The notes: a model not told the origin generated them from the letters alone. A stretch of DNA of 64,000 bases from Pseudoblastomonas marina (GCF_014641655.1 NZ_BMID01000001.1:2260427-2324426), one strand, 5' to 3'; counted from the stretch's first letter, positions 41,087-49,879 are shown. Program-made: numbers and translations.

Positions 41087-41644
41087 ATGACCAACCGCAA
41101 AATCCTCACCCCCGCCGCGCCGGGGGCCTTGGCCGTGGCCGAACTCAAGGCGTGGCTCGGCATCGCCACCCAGGCCGAGGACGACCAGCTCGAAAGGCTG
41201 CTCACCATTGCGATCGAGGCGTGCGAGGCCTTCACCGGGCAGATGCCGCTCATCCATGCCTGCGAGGAAGTGCTGCCCGTTGCGGGCAGTTTCCGCGCAC
41301 TCGCGACCCGGCCGGTGAACACGCTGCTCGGCGTCGAGGGGATCGCCGCCGACGGCACCCGCACCCCGCTCGCAAGCGAGGATTACGCTTTCGAGCTCGA
41401 CGCCGACGGATCGGCGCGGCTGCGGACGATCCGGCCCGGCAATGCCGGTCGCATCGCGGTTCAGTTCACCGCCGGGCTGGCGCCGGACTGGGCAGGACTC
41501 CCCGCCTCGATCCGTCACGGGATCGAACGGCTGGCGTCGCATTCATGGCGCACGCGGGTGGGCGATGAGGAGGACGCCTCGACGATCCCGCCCGCGGCCG
41601 TCGCCGCGCTGTGGCGGCCCTATCGCCGGATGCGCCTCCAGTGA
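41087..41644 (+). CDS. Head-tail connector protein (gene transfer agent gene 6, gp6-like)
   Basis: 185 residues. LAVAELKAWLGIATQAEDDQLERLLTIAIEACEAFTGQ is the helical start typical of the phiE125 gp8/HK97 gp6 adaptor family; RIAVQFTAGLAPDWAGLPASIRHGIERLASH ends it. It sits beneath the portal ring. The TGA overlaps the GTG of the next small ORF. Confidence 0.85.
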   Translation: MTNRKILTPAAPGALAVAELKAWLGIATQAEDDQLERLLTIAIEACEAFTGQMPLIHACEEVLPVAGSFRALATRPVNTLLGVEGIAADGTRTPLASEDYAFELDADGSARLRTIRPGNAGRIAVQFTAGLAPDWAGLPASIRHGIERLASHSWRTRVGDEEDASTIPPAAVAALWRPYRRMRLQ

Positions 41645-41781
41645 GCGGGCCGATGATAGCCACGCGATTGCCCGACAATTCGCTAGTCCAACGCCTCACT
41701 GCCAAGGCGCGCGCCCTTGCCGAAGCGCGTGGCTCGCACGCGCCGCGCATGTTGTGGCCGCTCTTCACCGGAGATTTGTGA
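41641..41781 (+). CDS. 46-residue ORF in the gene 7 slot of the cluster
   Basis: GTG at 41641 overlaps the connector stop (GTGA) and its TGA overlaps the next ATG (TGATG). The product reads RLPDNSLVQRLTAKARALAE, then GSHAPRMLWPLFTGDL at the end. In RcGTA this slot holds the roughly 110-residue head-tail adaptor gene 7. The short ORF may be a reduced remnant or a different small protein. Perfect coupling on both sides argues that it is translated. Confidence 0.5.
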   Translation: MSGPMIATRLPDNSLVQRLTAKARALAEARGSHAPRMLWPLFTGDL

Positions 41782-42188
41782 TGCTCGAAGCGCTCTTGCG
41801 CGCCGCGTTGATCGACTGGCTGCGCGCCGATCCCACCCTCACCGATCTCGGTGCCATTCGCGAGGAAGCGACGGGGCCGATCACCACGCCGATGCTTTCG
41901 ATCGCCGCCAGCGCCAGTCGCGACTGGTCGACCAAGACCGAGTCCGGGCGCGAGGTCCGTATCGTGATCGAGCACCGCTCGCGTGGCGATGCGGCCGACA
42001 CCGCGATCGAGATGCTTTCGACGATCGAGGCGCGCGTGCTCGCCCTGCCACGCGACCAGACCGGGTTCACGCTCGTCGCGAGCCAGTTCCTGCGCGCCCG
42101 CAACGAGAAGCGCAGCCACAACCTTCGAAGCAGCTTGCTCGAATTTCGCTTCCTGCTGCTCACCACACCTCAAGGAGAACCCGCATGA
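41781..42188 (+). CDS. DUF3168 tail-completion/head-tail protein (gene transfer agent gene 8)
   Basis: 135 residues. LRAALIDWLRADPTL, ASRDWSTKTESGREVRIVIE, TLVASQFLRARNEKR and SLLEFRFLL match DUF3168, the tail terminator family (gp17/gpU-like) that caps the tail at the head interface. Start overlaps the 46-residue ORF; end overlaps the tail protein. Confidence 0.88.
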   Translation: MLEALLRAALIDWLRADPTLTDLGAIREEATGPITTPMLSIAASASRDWSTKTESGREVRIVIEHRSRGDAADTAIEMLSTIEARVLALPRDQTGFTLVASQFLRARNEKRSHNLRSSLLEFRFLLLTTPQGEPA

Positions 42189-42592
42189 CCGCCCAGAAAG
42201 GCAGCGCCTTCCTGCTCAAGATTTCCGACGGCGCGGCGATGCCCGCCTACCAGACCGTCGCGGGGCTGCGGACCACGCAGATGTCTATCACCGGCGATAC
42301 GGTGGTGGTCACCAACAAGGCCAGCGGCGGGTGGCGCGAGCTCCTTTCGGGTGCCGGGGTTCGGCAGGTCTCGGTGAGCGCGGCGGGGATCTTCCTTGGC
42401 AGCGTGGCCGAGGCGCAGGTGCGCGCCAATGCCTTTGCCGGAACGCTGGACGATTACGAGCTCTCGTTCGAGGACGGCGAGAAGCTGCGGGGCAGGTTCC
42501 TGATCCAGCGGCTCGATTACGCGGGCGATTTCAACGGCGAGCGCAATTACACGATGCAGCTCGAAAGCTCCGGCGCCGTGGTCGCGGCCTGA
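42185..42592 (+). CDS. Major tail tube protein (gene transfer agent gene 9)
   Basis: 135 residues. AFLLKISDGAAMPAYQTVAGLRTTQMSITGD and ASGGWRELLSGAGVRQVSVSAAGIF, then a beta-rich second half (YELSFEDGEKLRGRFLIQRLDY), match the TP901-1-type major tail protein family. Assembles as stacked rings forming the tail tube. Confidence 0.9.
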   Translation: MTAQKGSAFLLKISDGAAMPAYQTVAGLRTTQMSITGDTVVVTNKASGGWRELLSGAGVRQVSVSAAGIFLGSVAEAQVRANAFAGTLDDYELSFEDGEKLRGRFLIQRLDYAGDFNGERNYTMQLESSGAVVAA

Positions 42593-42897
42593 TGGCGAAC
42601 AGCGAACGCGGCGAAGCGTCGATCCGCATCGGCGCGCGCGATTGCCTGCTGCGCCCGAGCTACGCCGCCCTGCTCGCGGCGGAGGACGAGCTCGGGCCGC
42701 TGTTCGCGCTGGTCGAACGCGCCTCCCAGGGTGGCCTGAAACTGGCCGAAATGAACGCGCTGTTCTGGCACTGCCTCGCCAAGCGAGACGACATCCCGCG
42801 CGAGCGGCTTGGCGAGGCGATCGCCGCGATGGGGCTGGCCGAAGCCACGAAGCCGCTGCGCGTGCTGCTCGGGCAGATCCTGAAAGGCGGAGGGTGA
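42592..42897 (+). CDS. Gene transfer agent gene 10 family protein (tail assembly chaperone)
   Basis: 101 residues. GEASIRIGARDCLLRPSYAALLAAEDELG is the GTA_gp10 family start. Together with the next gene it occupies the place of the G/GT tail chaperones of siphophages, which coat the tape measure before tube polymerisation. Starts on the last base of the gene 9 stop (TGATG) and ends with a GTGA overlap. Confidence 0.85.
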   Translation: MANSERGEASIRIGARDCLLRPSYAALLAAEDELGPLFALVERASQGGLKLAEMNALFWHCLAKRDDIPRERLGEAIAAMGLAEATKPLRVLLGQILKGGG

Positions 42898-43088
42898 ACG
42901 AAAGCTGGGCCGAGGTGACCCGGATCGCCTGGCCCGTTGCGGCGCGCGTGCTGCACTGGGCGCCTGCGCAATTCTGGGGCGCAACGCCCGCCGAACTGCT
43001 CGGCGCGCTGGCCGATCCGGGAGCGCAAGGCGCGCCGCTGGATCGCAACGAGATGACCGCATTGATGGAGGCCGACGATGGACGATGA
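42894..43088 (+). CDS. Gene 10.1 small tail assembly protein
   Basis: 64 residues from GTG. WAEVTRIAWPVAARVLHWAPAQFWGATPAELLGAL matches the short rcc01693-type family (tail assembly chaperone-like) that always follows gene 10. Overlaps the tape measure start by 11 bases. Confidence 0.85.
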   Translation: MNESWAEVTRIAWPVAARVLHWAPAQFWGATPAELLGALADPGAQGAPLDRNEMTALMEADDGR

Positions 43089-43656
43089 GGTGGAAACGCT
43101 GGCGGTGGACGTGCGCGCCAACACGCAGGGCTTCGCGCAGGATATCGCGGCAATGAAGCAGTCGCTCGACGCGACACTGGTCGACGGATTCGCAAGAGCC
43201 GGCGACACGCTCGAGCGCGGATTGCTCGGTGCGCTGAAGAAGGGTTCGCTCGGCTTCGAGGATCTGCGGCGCATCGCCACCCGGGTGCTCGACGACATCG
43301 CCGCACAGGCGCTCGATGCGCTGGGCAGCGCGTTTGGCGGTTTGTTCGGCGGGAGCAAGGCCGGAATCCCGTTCGACCTTGCCGGAATGCTCGGCGCGAT
43401 CTTCGGCCTGCCGGGCCGTGCGACCGGCGGCAATGTCTCGCCGGGGCGCGGCTATCTCGTCGGCGAGCGCGGCCCCGAACTGTTCGTGCCGACCGCCGCG
43501 GGACGGGTCGAATCCGGCTCCGCGATCGCCGCGCCACGCCAGGTCAATGTCGCGATCCGGCTCGATGTTCCGCGCGGTGTCGAGCGCCCGCAGGCCCTGC
43601 AGCGATCGGGCCGCCAGGTTGCGGCGGCCGTGCGCAAGGCACTGGAGAACCACTGA
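43078..43656 (+). CDS. Short tape measure protein (gene transfer agent gene 11)
   Basis: 192 residues. LAVDVRANTQGFAQDIAAMKQSLD, a glycine/alanine hydrophobic middle (ALGSAFGGLFGG, AGMLGAIFGL) and the characteristic RGYLVGERGPELFVPTAAGRV near the C-terminus. In RcGTA gene 11 is of similar short length, consistent with a short tail. Overlaps gene 12 by one base. Confidence 0.9.
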   Translation: MDDEVETLAVDVRANTQGFAQDIAAMKQSLDATLVDGFARAGDTLERGLLGALKKGSLGFEDLRRIATRVLDDIAAQALDALGSAFGGLFGGSKAGIPFDLAGMLGAIFGLPGRATGGNVSPGRGYLVGERGPELFVPTAAGRVESGSAIAAPRQVNVAIRLDVPRGVERPQALQRSGRQVAAAVRKALENH

Positions 43657-45986
43657 TGGCATATTGGCTCGCCCGCGCACGCGACGGGCAGGAGACCGAC
43701 TCGATCGCGCGCTTCGATCCGCGTTTCTGGACGGTCAATTTCCCGCGCCCGATGCTCGCCTGCATCACCACCCCCGCGCCCGGCACGCTGCGGGTCGAGG
43801 CGACCTTCCGCCGCGAGGGCGACCTGGCGGGCATTATCTGGGCGAGCGAGGACACGCTCGATCACCCGCTGCTCGCCTACGACACGGTGCGCGACTATGC
43901 GCATTCGACACTCAGCTTCCGCTGGCGTTCGGGCGGGGTTGTCGCGCTAGACGCGGTCGACGGCCCGACGCTCACGATCGAGGGTCGCGACGCGACCGGC
44001 AACCCGCGCAACTGGTTCGTACGGTTGTGGAACTACGCCGCCGGCTCGCCCGAAGATGCGGTGGTGACGCTGCCCTTCTCTGCGCTCGCCGGCGGCTGGG
44101 CGGGCGACGATCCGGTCCACCCGGCCGAGATCGACCGGATGTTCGTCTCGCTGGTGCCGCCCGGCTATGTCGAGGACAGCGAGGCGCCGCTCGCCGCGCC
44201 GATCGAGGGCTGGGCCGAGATGAGCGGCATTGCCGCCGACGGGGCGCATGCCTGCCTGCCCATCGGAGACGTCCACCTGCCGCCGCACGATACCGGTTGC
44301 GCGACCGGCTACGACGATGCGGCCGGACAGGCGCCCGCGCGGCTGGTGCGCCAAATCGAGGCGCTCGGCTATCGCGGCAAGGTGATCCACTATGTCGGGA
44401 TGAGCCATTATCCGCGACTTGCGGAAAGCGGCGGCGCATACCTCGCGGGCGATCTGACGGCGCCGATCGCGGGTCCGGCAGAAAGCTGGCACCGCGAATA
44501 TTTCGCCGCGCTCGGTGAGGCGGGGCTGCCCCCGATCGTCTCGCTGTCCTACGAATTGCTGGCCGATTACTGCCCGGCCGGATGGCAGCAATTTGCGCTG
44601 GACGGGACGCCTGCCCGTACCGGCTGGGTGCCGCCGTCGGCGCTGATTTCGCCTGCCAACCAGCAGGCGATGGGCTGGCTGCAAGCCGTCGCGGCGCGCT
44701 TCGTGACTCTCGTCGAGGAGGCCGCCCTCCCCGTCGCGTTCCAGATCGGCGAACCATGGTGGTGGGTACGTGCCGACGGGCATGCCTGCGTCTACGACCA
44801 AGCCGCGCTCGATCTCTATTCCGCCGAAGGAATCATGGTGTCGCTGCCTTCGCTCCAGGCGACGCTCTATGCCCCCCATCTCGCCCTGCTCGATCGCGCG
44901 GGCGAGCTGCTCGCGCAAAGCACCGCCGCGCTCGGGCAAGCCGTGCGCGATGTTGCGAACGGGCCGGCGGAGCTGCTCCTGCTGGCGTTCACGCCGAGCG
45001 TGCTCGACGCCTCGATGCCCGAGCAGAAGCGGCTCAACCTGCCGACTGGCTGGGCACACCCGGCCTTCGACCGGCTGCAGGTCGAGGATTACGACTGGCT
45101 GACCGCGGGCGCCGACGGGCCACGCCGCGCGGCCTATGCCGAGGTCGATGCACGTCTCGGCTATCCGCTCGAACGGCAGGATTACCTCGCGGGCTTCGTG
45201 CTCGATCCAGACGATGCCGATGCCTTCTGGCCCCGGATCGACGCCGCGCTCGACGAGGCGCTGGAACGCGGCGTGCCCAGTCGCTTCGTCTGGGCGCTGC
45301 CGCAGATCGCCCGCGACGGTTACGTCCGCCTGCCACAACCGATGGAGCCCGAAATGCGCGATTTCGACGACGTTTCCTATCCGCTGGCGCTCGGTCGCGA
45401 CGCGACGGTGAGCCCCGAATTCTCGACTACCATCGCAATCACCGCATCGGGCCACGAGCGGCGCAATGCGCTGTGGTCCGATGCCTTGCTGCATTTCGAC
45501 GTCGGGCCGGGGATCCGCTCGGAGGACGAGCTGGGGACGCTGCTCGCGTTCTTTCGCGCACGGCACGGCCCGGCCCGCGGCTTCCGCCTGCGCGATCCGC
45601 TCGATTTCAGCTCGAACGGCATGACCGACACGCCCACCGCGGTCGACCAGTTGCTCGGCACCGGCGATGGCAGCGCGACCGGGTTCGCGCTGATCAAGCA
45701 GTACGGCGATCCTGCCAACGAACCGCAGTTGCGCCGCATCACCCGCCCCGATCCCGCCAGCCTGCGCGTGAGCGTGGACGGGGTCGAGACGAGCGATGGC
45801 TGGACGCTCGATGGTGGCACGGTGGTATTCGACGATGCCCCTGCCGACGGGGCCGAAATCCGCGCCGGCTTCGTGTTCGATGTTCCCGTTCGCTTCGCCG
45901 ACGATCGCCTCGACATTGCGGGGGCGGCGTTTGCGGCGGGCGAGGCCCCGAGCGTCGGCGTGGTCGAAATCCGCGAGGCGGCATGA
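43656..45986 (+). CDS. Gene 12 (DUF2460) distal tail protein fused to a large N-terminal barrel-like domain
   Basis: 776 residues. The C-terminal part from about residue 567 (MRDFDDVSYPLALGRDATVSPEF, WSDALLHFDVG, FFRARHGPARGFRLRDPLDF) is DUF2460, which alone makes up RcGTA gene 12 (about 210 residues). The first ~560 residues contain KVIHYVGMSHYPRLAE, PPIVSLSYELLADYCPAGW, VAFQIGEPWWWV and ELLLLAFTPSVLD. These look like a glycoside-hydrolase/TIM-barrel fold, as in non-contractile tail sheath or GTA_TIM-type domains. It may decorate the tail tip or degrade surface polysaccharide. Fold assignment is inference. Confidence 0.8.
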   Translation: MAYWLARARDGQETDSIARFDPRFWTVNFPRPMLACITTPAPGTLRVEATFRREGDLAGIIWASEDTLDHPLLAYDTVRDYAHSTLSFRWRSGGVVALDAVDGPTLTIEGRDATGNPRNWFVRLWNYAAGSPEDAVVTLPFSALAGGWAGDDPVHPAEIDRMFVSLVPPGYVEDSEAPLAAPIEGWAEMSGIAADGAHACLPIGDVHLPPHDTGCATGYDDAAGQAPARLVRQIEALGYRGKVIHYVGMSHYPRLAESGGAYLAGDLTAPIAGPAESWHREYFAALGEAGLPPIVSLSYELLADYCPAGWQQFALDGTPARTGWVPPSALISPANQQAMGWLQAVAARFVTLVEEAALPVAFQIGEPWWWVRADGHACVYDQAALDLYSAEGIMVSLPSLQATLYAPHLALLDRAGELLAQSTAALGQAVRDVANGPAELLLLAFTPSVLDASMPEQKRLNLPTGWAHPAFDRLQVEDYDWLTAGADGPRRAAYAEVDARLGYPLERQDYLAGFVLDPDDADAFWPRIDAALDEALERGVPSRFVWALPQIARDGYVRLPQPMEPEMRDFDDVSYPLALGRDATVSPEFSTTIAITASGHERRNALWSDALLHFDVGPGIRSEDELGTLLAFFRARHGPARGFRLRDPLDFSSNGMTDTPTAVDQLLGTGDGSATGFALIKQYGDPANEPQLRRITRPDPASLRVSVDGVETSDGWTLDGGTVVFDDAPADGAEIRAGFVFDVPVRFADDRLDIAGAAFAAGEAPSVGVVEIREAA

Positions 45987-46801
45987 GCAGGCTGTGGTTC
46001 GCGCAACCGCTCGAGACGGTCGCGACCTACTGGCGCATCGCGCGTCGGGACGGCGTCACGCTCGGCTTCACCACCCACGATCGCGACCTCGCCTTCGACG
46101 GGCTGGTCCATCGCGCCGCGCCGGGCATGACCCCCGCCGCGATCCGCCTCAATCCCGGGTTCGCGGCCGACAGCGCCGAGATCGAGGGGATCCTGTCGCA
46201 CGATGCGATCGCAGCGGAGGACCTGTCCGCGGGGCGCTACGACAATGCCCGGATCGCGATCGGCCTGGTCGACTGGGAAAGCCTCGAACGGCACCGGCTC
46301 CATACCGGCACGATCGGCACCGTCAGCGCCGAAGGCGGAAGGTTCGCGGCCGAGTTGCGTTCGCGCAAGGCCGAACTGTCGCGCGATCCGGTGCCGCGCA
46401 CCGGCCCTTCTTGCCGAGCCGAGTTCTGCGGTGCGGAATGCGGGCTCGGCTCGGCGCATTACACGCACCGGGCGGTGCTGAACGCGGTCGATCGCGAGGC
46501 CAACAGCGTCACCGTCGCGGGCGGCCCCGCCCCGTCGATGCTGGTCGGCGGCTGGCTGCGCTGGCGCGACGGCAGCGCAGCCGGGCTGCGGAGCGAGATC
46601 GTCGCCATCGACGGCGATGCGGTCGTGCTCGGCGACCTCCTGCCGAGCGACCTCGCGAACGGTGCGCGCGTGATGCTGCGCGAGGGCTGCGACCGATTGC
46701 TGCAGACGTGCGCCACGCGGTTCGCCAACGCGGTCAATTTCCGCGGCGAACCCTACCTTCCGGGCAACGACCTCATCGCCCGCGGCCCGCGCGCGGCATG
46801 A
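45983..46801 (+). CDS. DUF2163/BR0599-family tail hub protein (gene transfer agent gene 13)
   Basis: 272 residues. VATYWRIARRDGVTLGFTTHDRDL at the N-terminus and CRAEFCGAECGLGSAHY plus CDRLLQTCATRFANAVNFRGEPYLPGND (read in parts) at the C-terminus fit the family. The conserved cysteines bind an iron-sulfur cluster in the RcGTA hub structure. Four-base overlaps on both sides. Confidence 0.92.
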   Translation: MSRLWFAQPLETVATYWRIARRDGVTLGFTTHDRDLAFDGLVHRAAPGMTPAAIRLNPGFAADSAEIEGILSHDAIAAEDLSAGRYDNARIAIGLVDWESLERHRLHTGTIGTVSAEGGRFAAELRSRKAELSRDPVPRTGPSCRAEFCGAECGLGSAHYTHRAVLNAVDREANSVTVAGGPAPSMLVGGWLRWRDGSAAGLRSEIVAIDGDAVVLGDLLPSDLANGARVMLREGCDRLLQTCATRFANAVNFRGEPYLPGNDLIARGPRAA

Positions 46802-47214
46802 CCCCGCCCGACGCGCTGGCCCAAGCCGCCCGCGCGCTCGTCGGAACGCCGTTTCGCCCGGGTGGACGGGACCCTGTGACCGGACTCGACTGCTTCGGCT
46901 TGCTCCATGCCGCACTGGTCGCGATCGGCATCCAGCCGTCGCTGCCCGCGACCCACCGGCAGCGCAAGCTTGCCTTGCCCGATCTCGACCCGTGGCTTGT
47001 CGCCAATCGTCTCGTCATCGCGCAGGCGCCTGCGATTGCAGGCGATGTGATGCTGCTGCGCTGCGGTCCCGCCCAGCCGCATTGCGCGATCCTTACCCTG
47101 GCCGGCTTCGTCCATGCCCATGCCGGCCTACGTCGGGTCGTCGAAACCCCCGGCATGCCCCCGTATCCCCTGCTCTCCCACGCGCGTCTCGACACCCGTC
47201 GGGGCACCGATTGA
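46798..47214 (+). CDS. NlpC/P60-type cell-wall peptidase (gene transfer agent gene 14)
   Basis: 138 residues. TGLDCFGLLHAAL has the catalytic Cys and QPHCAILTLAGFVHAHAG the catalytic His, as in NlpC/P60 peptidases at siphophage tail tips. Probably opens recipient peptidoglycan during DNA delivery. Overlaps gene 13 by four bases. Confidence 0.9.
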   Translation: MTPPDALAQAARALVGTPFRPGGRDPVTGLDCFGLLHAALVAIGIQPSLPATHRQRKLALPDLDPWLVANRLVIAQAPAIAGDVMLLRCGPAQPHCAILTLAGFVHAHAGLRRVVETPGMPPYPLLSHARLDTRRGTD

Positions 47215-47227
47215 AAGGTCCCCGAAC

Positions 47228-49393
47228 ATGGCGACACTCGCCCTCACCGCCGTCGGCACGCTGGTCGGCGGCCCGCTTGGCGGTGCAATCGGCGCGCTGG
47301 CCGGGCGCGCGATCGACAGCGCGTTCATCGGCTCGACATCGCGCGAAGGCCCGCGTCTCGCCGAACTGGCGCTGTCCACCTCGAGCTACGGCCAGCCGAT
47401 CGCGCAGGTGCACGGCACGATGCGCGCCGGCGGGTCGATCATCTGGGCGACCGACCTGCGCGAGGACAGCACGGTCGAGGGAGACGGCAAGGGGCGACCG
47501 AGCACCACCACCTATTCCTATTCGGCGAGTTTCGCGGTGGCGCTGTCGAGCCGACCGATCGTTCGGCTCGGACGGGTCTGGGCGGACGGCAACCTACTGC
47601 GCGGCGCGGCCGGCGACCTCAAGGTCGGCGGAACGATCAGGGTTCACTCCGGTGGGGCCGACCAGTTGCCCGATCCGTTGATCGCGGCGGACAAGGGCGC
47701 GAGCTGCCCCGCCTTTCGGGGGATCGCCTATGCCGTGTTCGAGGACCTCCAGCTGGCCGATTACGGCAACCGGATTCCCGCGCTTTCGTTCGAGATTGTC
47801 GCAGACGACGGCGCGATCTCGCTGGCCTGGCTCGCGGGCGGCGCGGTCGACGGGAATGCGGTCGCGCTCGACGCGTTCGGCGGTTTCGCGCTCGAGGGAG
47901 CTCCGGTCGCCGCGCTCGAAACCCTAGCGCAACTTGTGCCGATGGATTGCGACGGCGCGGGCGACCGGCTGGCCGTTCGGGCGTCGGGAACCGCCATCCC
48001 GGTTCCGCTCTCGGCCCCGGCCCGCGCCCGGGGCGAGGACCGCTTCGCTCCCGCGACCGGGCAGTCACGGCGACGCCTGCCGCCGGACCGGCGGTCGCTC
48101 GGTGCCCTGCGCTATTACGATCCCGCGCGCGACTACCAGCCGGGCCAGCAACGCGCGCCCGGGCCGGTGCCCGATGGCGAGCCGCAGGTCCTCGAAGTGC
48201 CCGCAGCGCTCCATGCCGCCGATGCTCGCGCGCTGATCGCCGCCGCCGCACGCCGTCAGACCAACGGGCGCGAAATGCGGTTATGGCGCGACGCGACGCT
48301 CGATCCGGGCCTCGGACCCGGGAGCGTCGTGACATTGCCCGACGAGCCCGGCCTGTGGCGGGTCGCGGGCTGGGAATGGCGCGCCGAGGGTGTCGAATTC
48401 GAGCTGGTGCGCATGGTGCCCGGTGATGTCGCGGCGATCGCCGCCAGCCCCGGCCAAGGTCCGACGCTGCCCGACCACCCGATGCCACCGACCTGGATGT
48501 CGGCGTTCGAGCTTCCGTGGGACGGTTACGGCGATGGTGCGGCCCCGCGCGTTCATGCGGCGCTCTCGGCCGACCATGCCCTGTGGTCGGGAGCCGCACT
48601 CTTCGCGGTCGAACCCGGCGGCGCATTGCGTTCGCTCGGAGCAAGCGGGCGACGCCGCGCGATCGCGGGAACGACGCTCGATCCCCTGCCCCCCGGATCC
48701 TCCATACTGTTCGACCGGGCAGCGCGTGTGCGGGTGCAATTGCTCGATCCCGAATTCGCTCTCGCCTCGGCGACCCCCGAGCTGCTGGCCTTTGGGGACA
48801 ATCGTGCCCTGATCGGCAGGGAAATCGTGCAGTTCGCCTGCGCCGAACCGCTCGGCGGGGGCGTCGTCGAACTCTCGGTCCTGCTGCGCGGCCGCGGAGG
48901 AACCGAGCACCTGACGCTCGATCACGCCGCCGGCGAACGCTTCGTCCTGCTCGACGGTGCCGGGCTTGCAATCGATCCCGCGCGGCTCGGCGGCGAAGGC
49001 GAACTCGCCGCGATCGGGCTCGCGGATCCGGACCCGGTAACGGGATCGATCGCCAATGCGGGAATTTCGACCCGCCCGCTTTGCCCGGTCCACCCTCGCC
49101 TTCGGATCGCCGCCGACGGATCACTCGAATGGCGCTGGACCCGGCGCGCGCGCGGCGCGTGGGCGTGGCGCGACGAGGTCGACGTACCGCTCAACGAACA
49201 GGTCGAGGCCTACCAGGTTGGCTTTGGCGATCCCGACATGCCGGTGGCGCGGTGGGATGTCGCCGCGCCGGTCTTCACCCTCTCTGCTTCGGAGCTGGCC
49301 GTGCTGGGCGAGGTCGCGCCCGCGGGGCGCTTTTTCGTCCGGCAGAGCGGCGACCATGCAATGTCGCTGCCGCTGCTCCTGCCCCGTCCCTGA
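47228..49393 (+). CDS. Megatron/host-recognition tail protein (gene transfer agent gene 15), short form
   Basis: 721 residues, compared with roughly 1300 in R. capsulatus. Begins ALTAVGTLVGGPLGGAIGALAGRAIDS, then STSSYGQPIAQVHGTMR, TYSYSASFAVALS, GIAYAVFEDLQLADYGNRIP (baseplate hub, PF13550-like), and a C-terminal beta-rich fibre-binding part (FVLLDGAGLAIDP, RFFVRQSGDHAMS). The GTA TIM-barrel present in the RcGTA protein is not evident here, while a barrel-like domain is fused to gene 12. ATG at 47228, 13 bases after gene 14. Confidence 0.85.
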   Translation: MATLALTAVGTLVGGPLGGAIGALAGRAIDSAFIGSTSREGPRLAELALSTSSYGQPIAQVHGTMRAGGSIIWATDLREDSTVEGDGKGRPSTTTYSYSASFAVALSSRPIVRLGRVWADGNLLRGAAGDLKVGGTIRVHSGGADQLPDPLIAADKGASCPAFRGIAYAVFEDLQLADYGNRIPALSFEIVADDGAISLAWLAGGAVDGNAVALDAFGGFALEGAPVAALETLAQLVPMDCDGAGDRLAVRASGTAIPVPLSAPARARGEDRFAPATGQSRRRLPPDRRSLGALRYYDPARDYQPGQQRAPGPVPDGEPQVLEVPAALHAADARALIAAAARRQTNGREMRLWRDATLDPGLGPGSVVTLPDEPGLWRVAGWEWRAEGVEFELVRMVPGDVAAIAASPGQGPTLPDHPMPPTWMSAFELPWDGYGDGAAPRVHAALSADHALWSGAALFAVEPGGALRSLGASGRRRAIAGTTLDPLPPGSSILFDRAARVRVQLLDPEFALASATPELLAFGDNRALIGREIVQFACAEPLGGGVVELSVLLRGRGGTEHLTLDHAAGERFVLLDGAGLAIDPARLGGEGELAAIGLADPDPVTGSIANAGISTRPLCPVHPRLRIAADGSLEWRWTRRARGAWAWRDEVDVPLNEQVEAYQVGFGDPDMPVARWDVAAPVFTLSASELAVLGEVAPAGRFFVRQSGDHAMSLPLLLPRP

Positions 49394-49420
49394 TCCGAAA
49401 CCGACCTCTGGAGGCCCCCG

Positions 49421-49879
49421 ATGACCGATCCACTCACCTTTGCCGATTCCAGTCCGCGCTGGTCGCTCCCGCTGCTGTTCCCCGGGCAGGCCCAGAAAGA
49501 GATCTTCGTCAACGAAGCGCTCGCCAGGCTCGACGCGCTGCTTCATGCGGTGGTCGAGGGTGAGGCCGCCACCCCGCCCGCTTCGCCGGTGGAAGGCGAG
49601 GCCTGGATCGTCGCGCCGGGCGCCTCGGGAGCATGGCTAGGGCAGGATGGCACGCTCGCCTGCCGCCAGAGCGGACAATGGCTGTTCCTCGCGCCAACCG
49701 AAGGGATGCTCGCCTTCGATCGCGGGGCCGGACAACGCCGACTTTTTAGCGGAGGCTGGAGCGCCGCACCCACTGTTCCGGCGGCCGCCGGCGGCACGAC
49801 AATCGACACCGAAGCCCGCGCGGCGATCGGGGCCATTGTTGCAGCATTGTCACACTATGGATTGATCTCGGAAAGTTGA
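49421..49879 (+). CDS. DUF2793 protein at the end of the cluster
   Basis: 152 residues. RWSLPLLFPGQAQKEIFVNEALARLDALLHAVVEG, then GEAWIVAPGASGAWLGQ and QSGQWLFLAPTEGMLAFDRGAGQRRLF, the DUF2793 signature of alphaproteobacterial phage/gene transfer agent tail regions. Probably a tail-associated or fibre component. Last gene of the cluster, 27 bases after gene 15. Confidence 0.82.
   Translation: MTDPLTFADSSPRWSLPLLFPGQAQKEIFVNEALARLDALLHAVVEGEAATPPASPVEGEAWIVAPGASGAWLGQDGTLACRQSGQWLFLAPTEGMLAFDRGAGQRRLFSGGWSAAPTVPAAAGGTTIDTEARAAIGAIVAALSHYGLISES

Larger units (their letters stand above)
34729..49879 (+). mobile_element. RcGTA-like gene transfer agent structural cluster
   Basis: About 15 kb of head, protease, connector, tail and baseplate genes in the order known from Rhodobacter capsulatus: genes 1, 2, 3, 3.5, 4, 5, 6, (7), 8, 9, 10, 10.1, 11-15, plus DUF2793. 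There is no integrase, repressor, replication or lysis gene inside and no flanking att-like repeat that I can see. This favours a domesticated gene transfer agent over an active prophage. Most genes overlap at start/stop codons. Cargo between genes 2 and 3 is unusual. In other alphaproteobacteria such clusters are controlled by CtrA and GafA. Confidence 0.9.

Noticed and set aside
34729-49879. Active prophage
   Set aside because: No integrase, repressor, replication, lysis or att-like flanks seen; gene order equals the gene transfer agent cluster. A prophage remains possible only if such genes are found outside the window.
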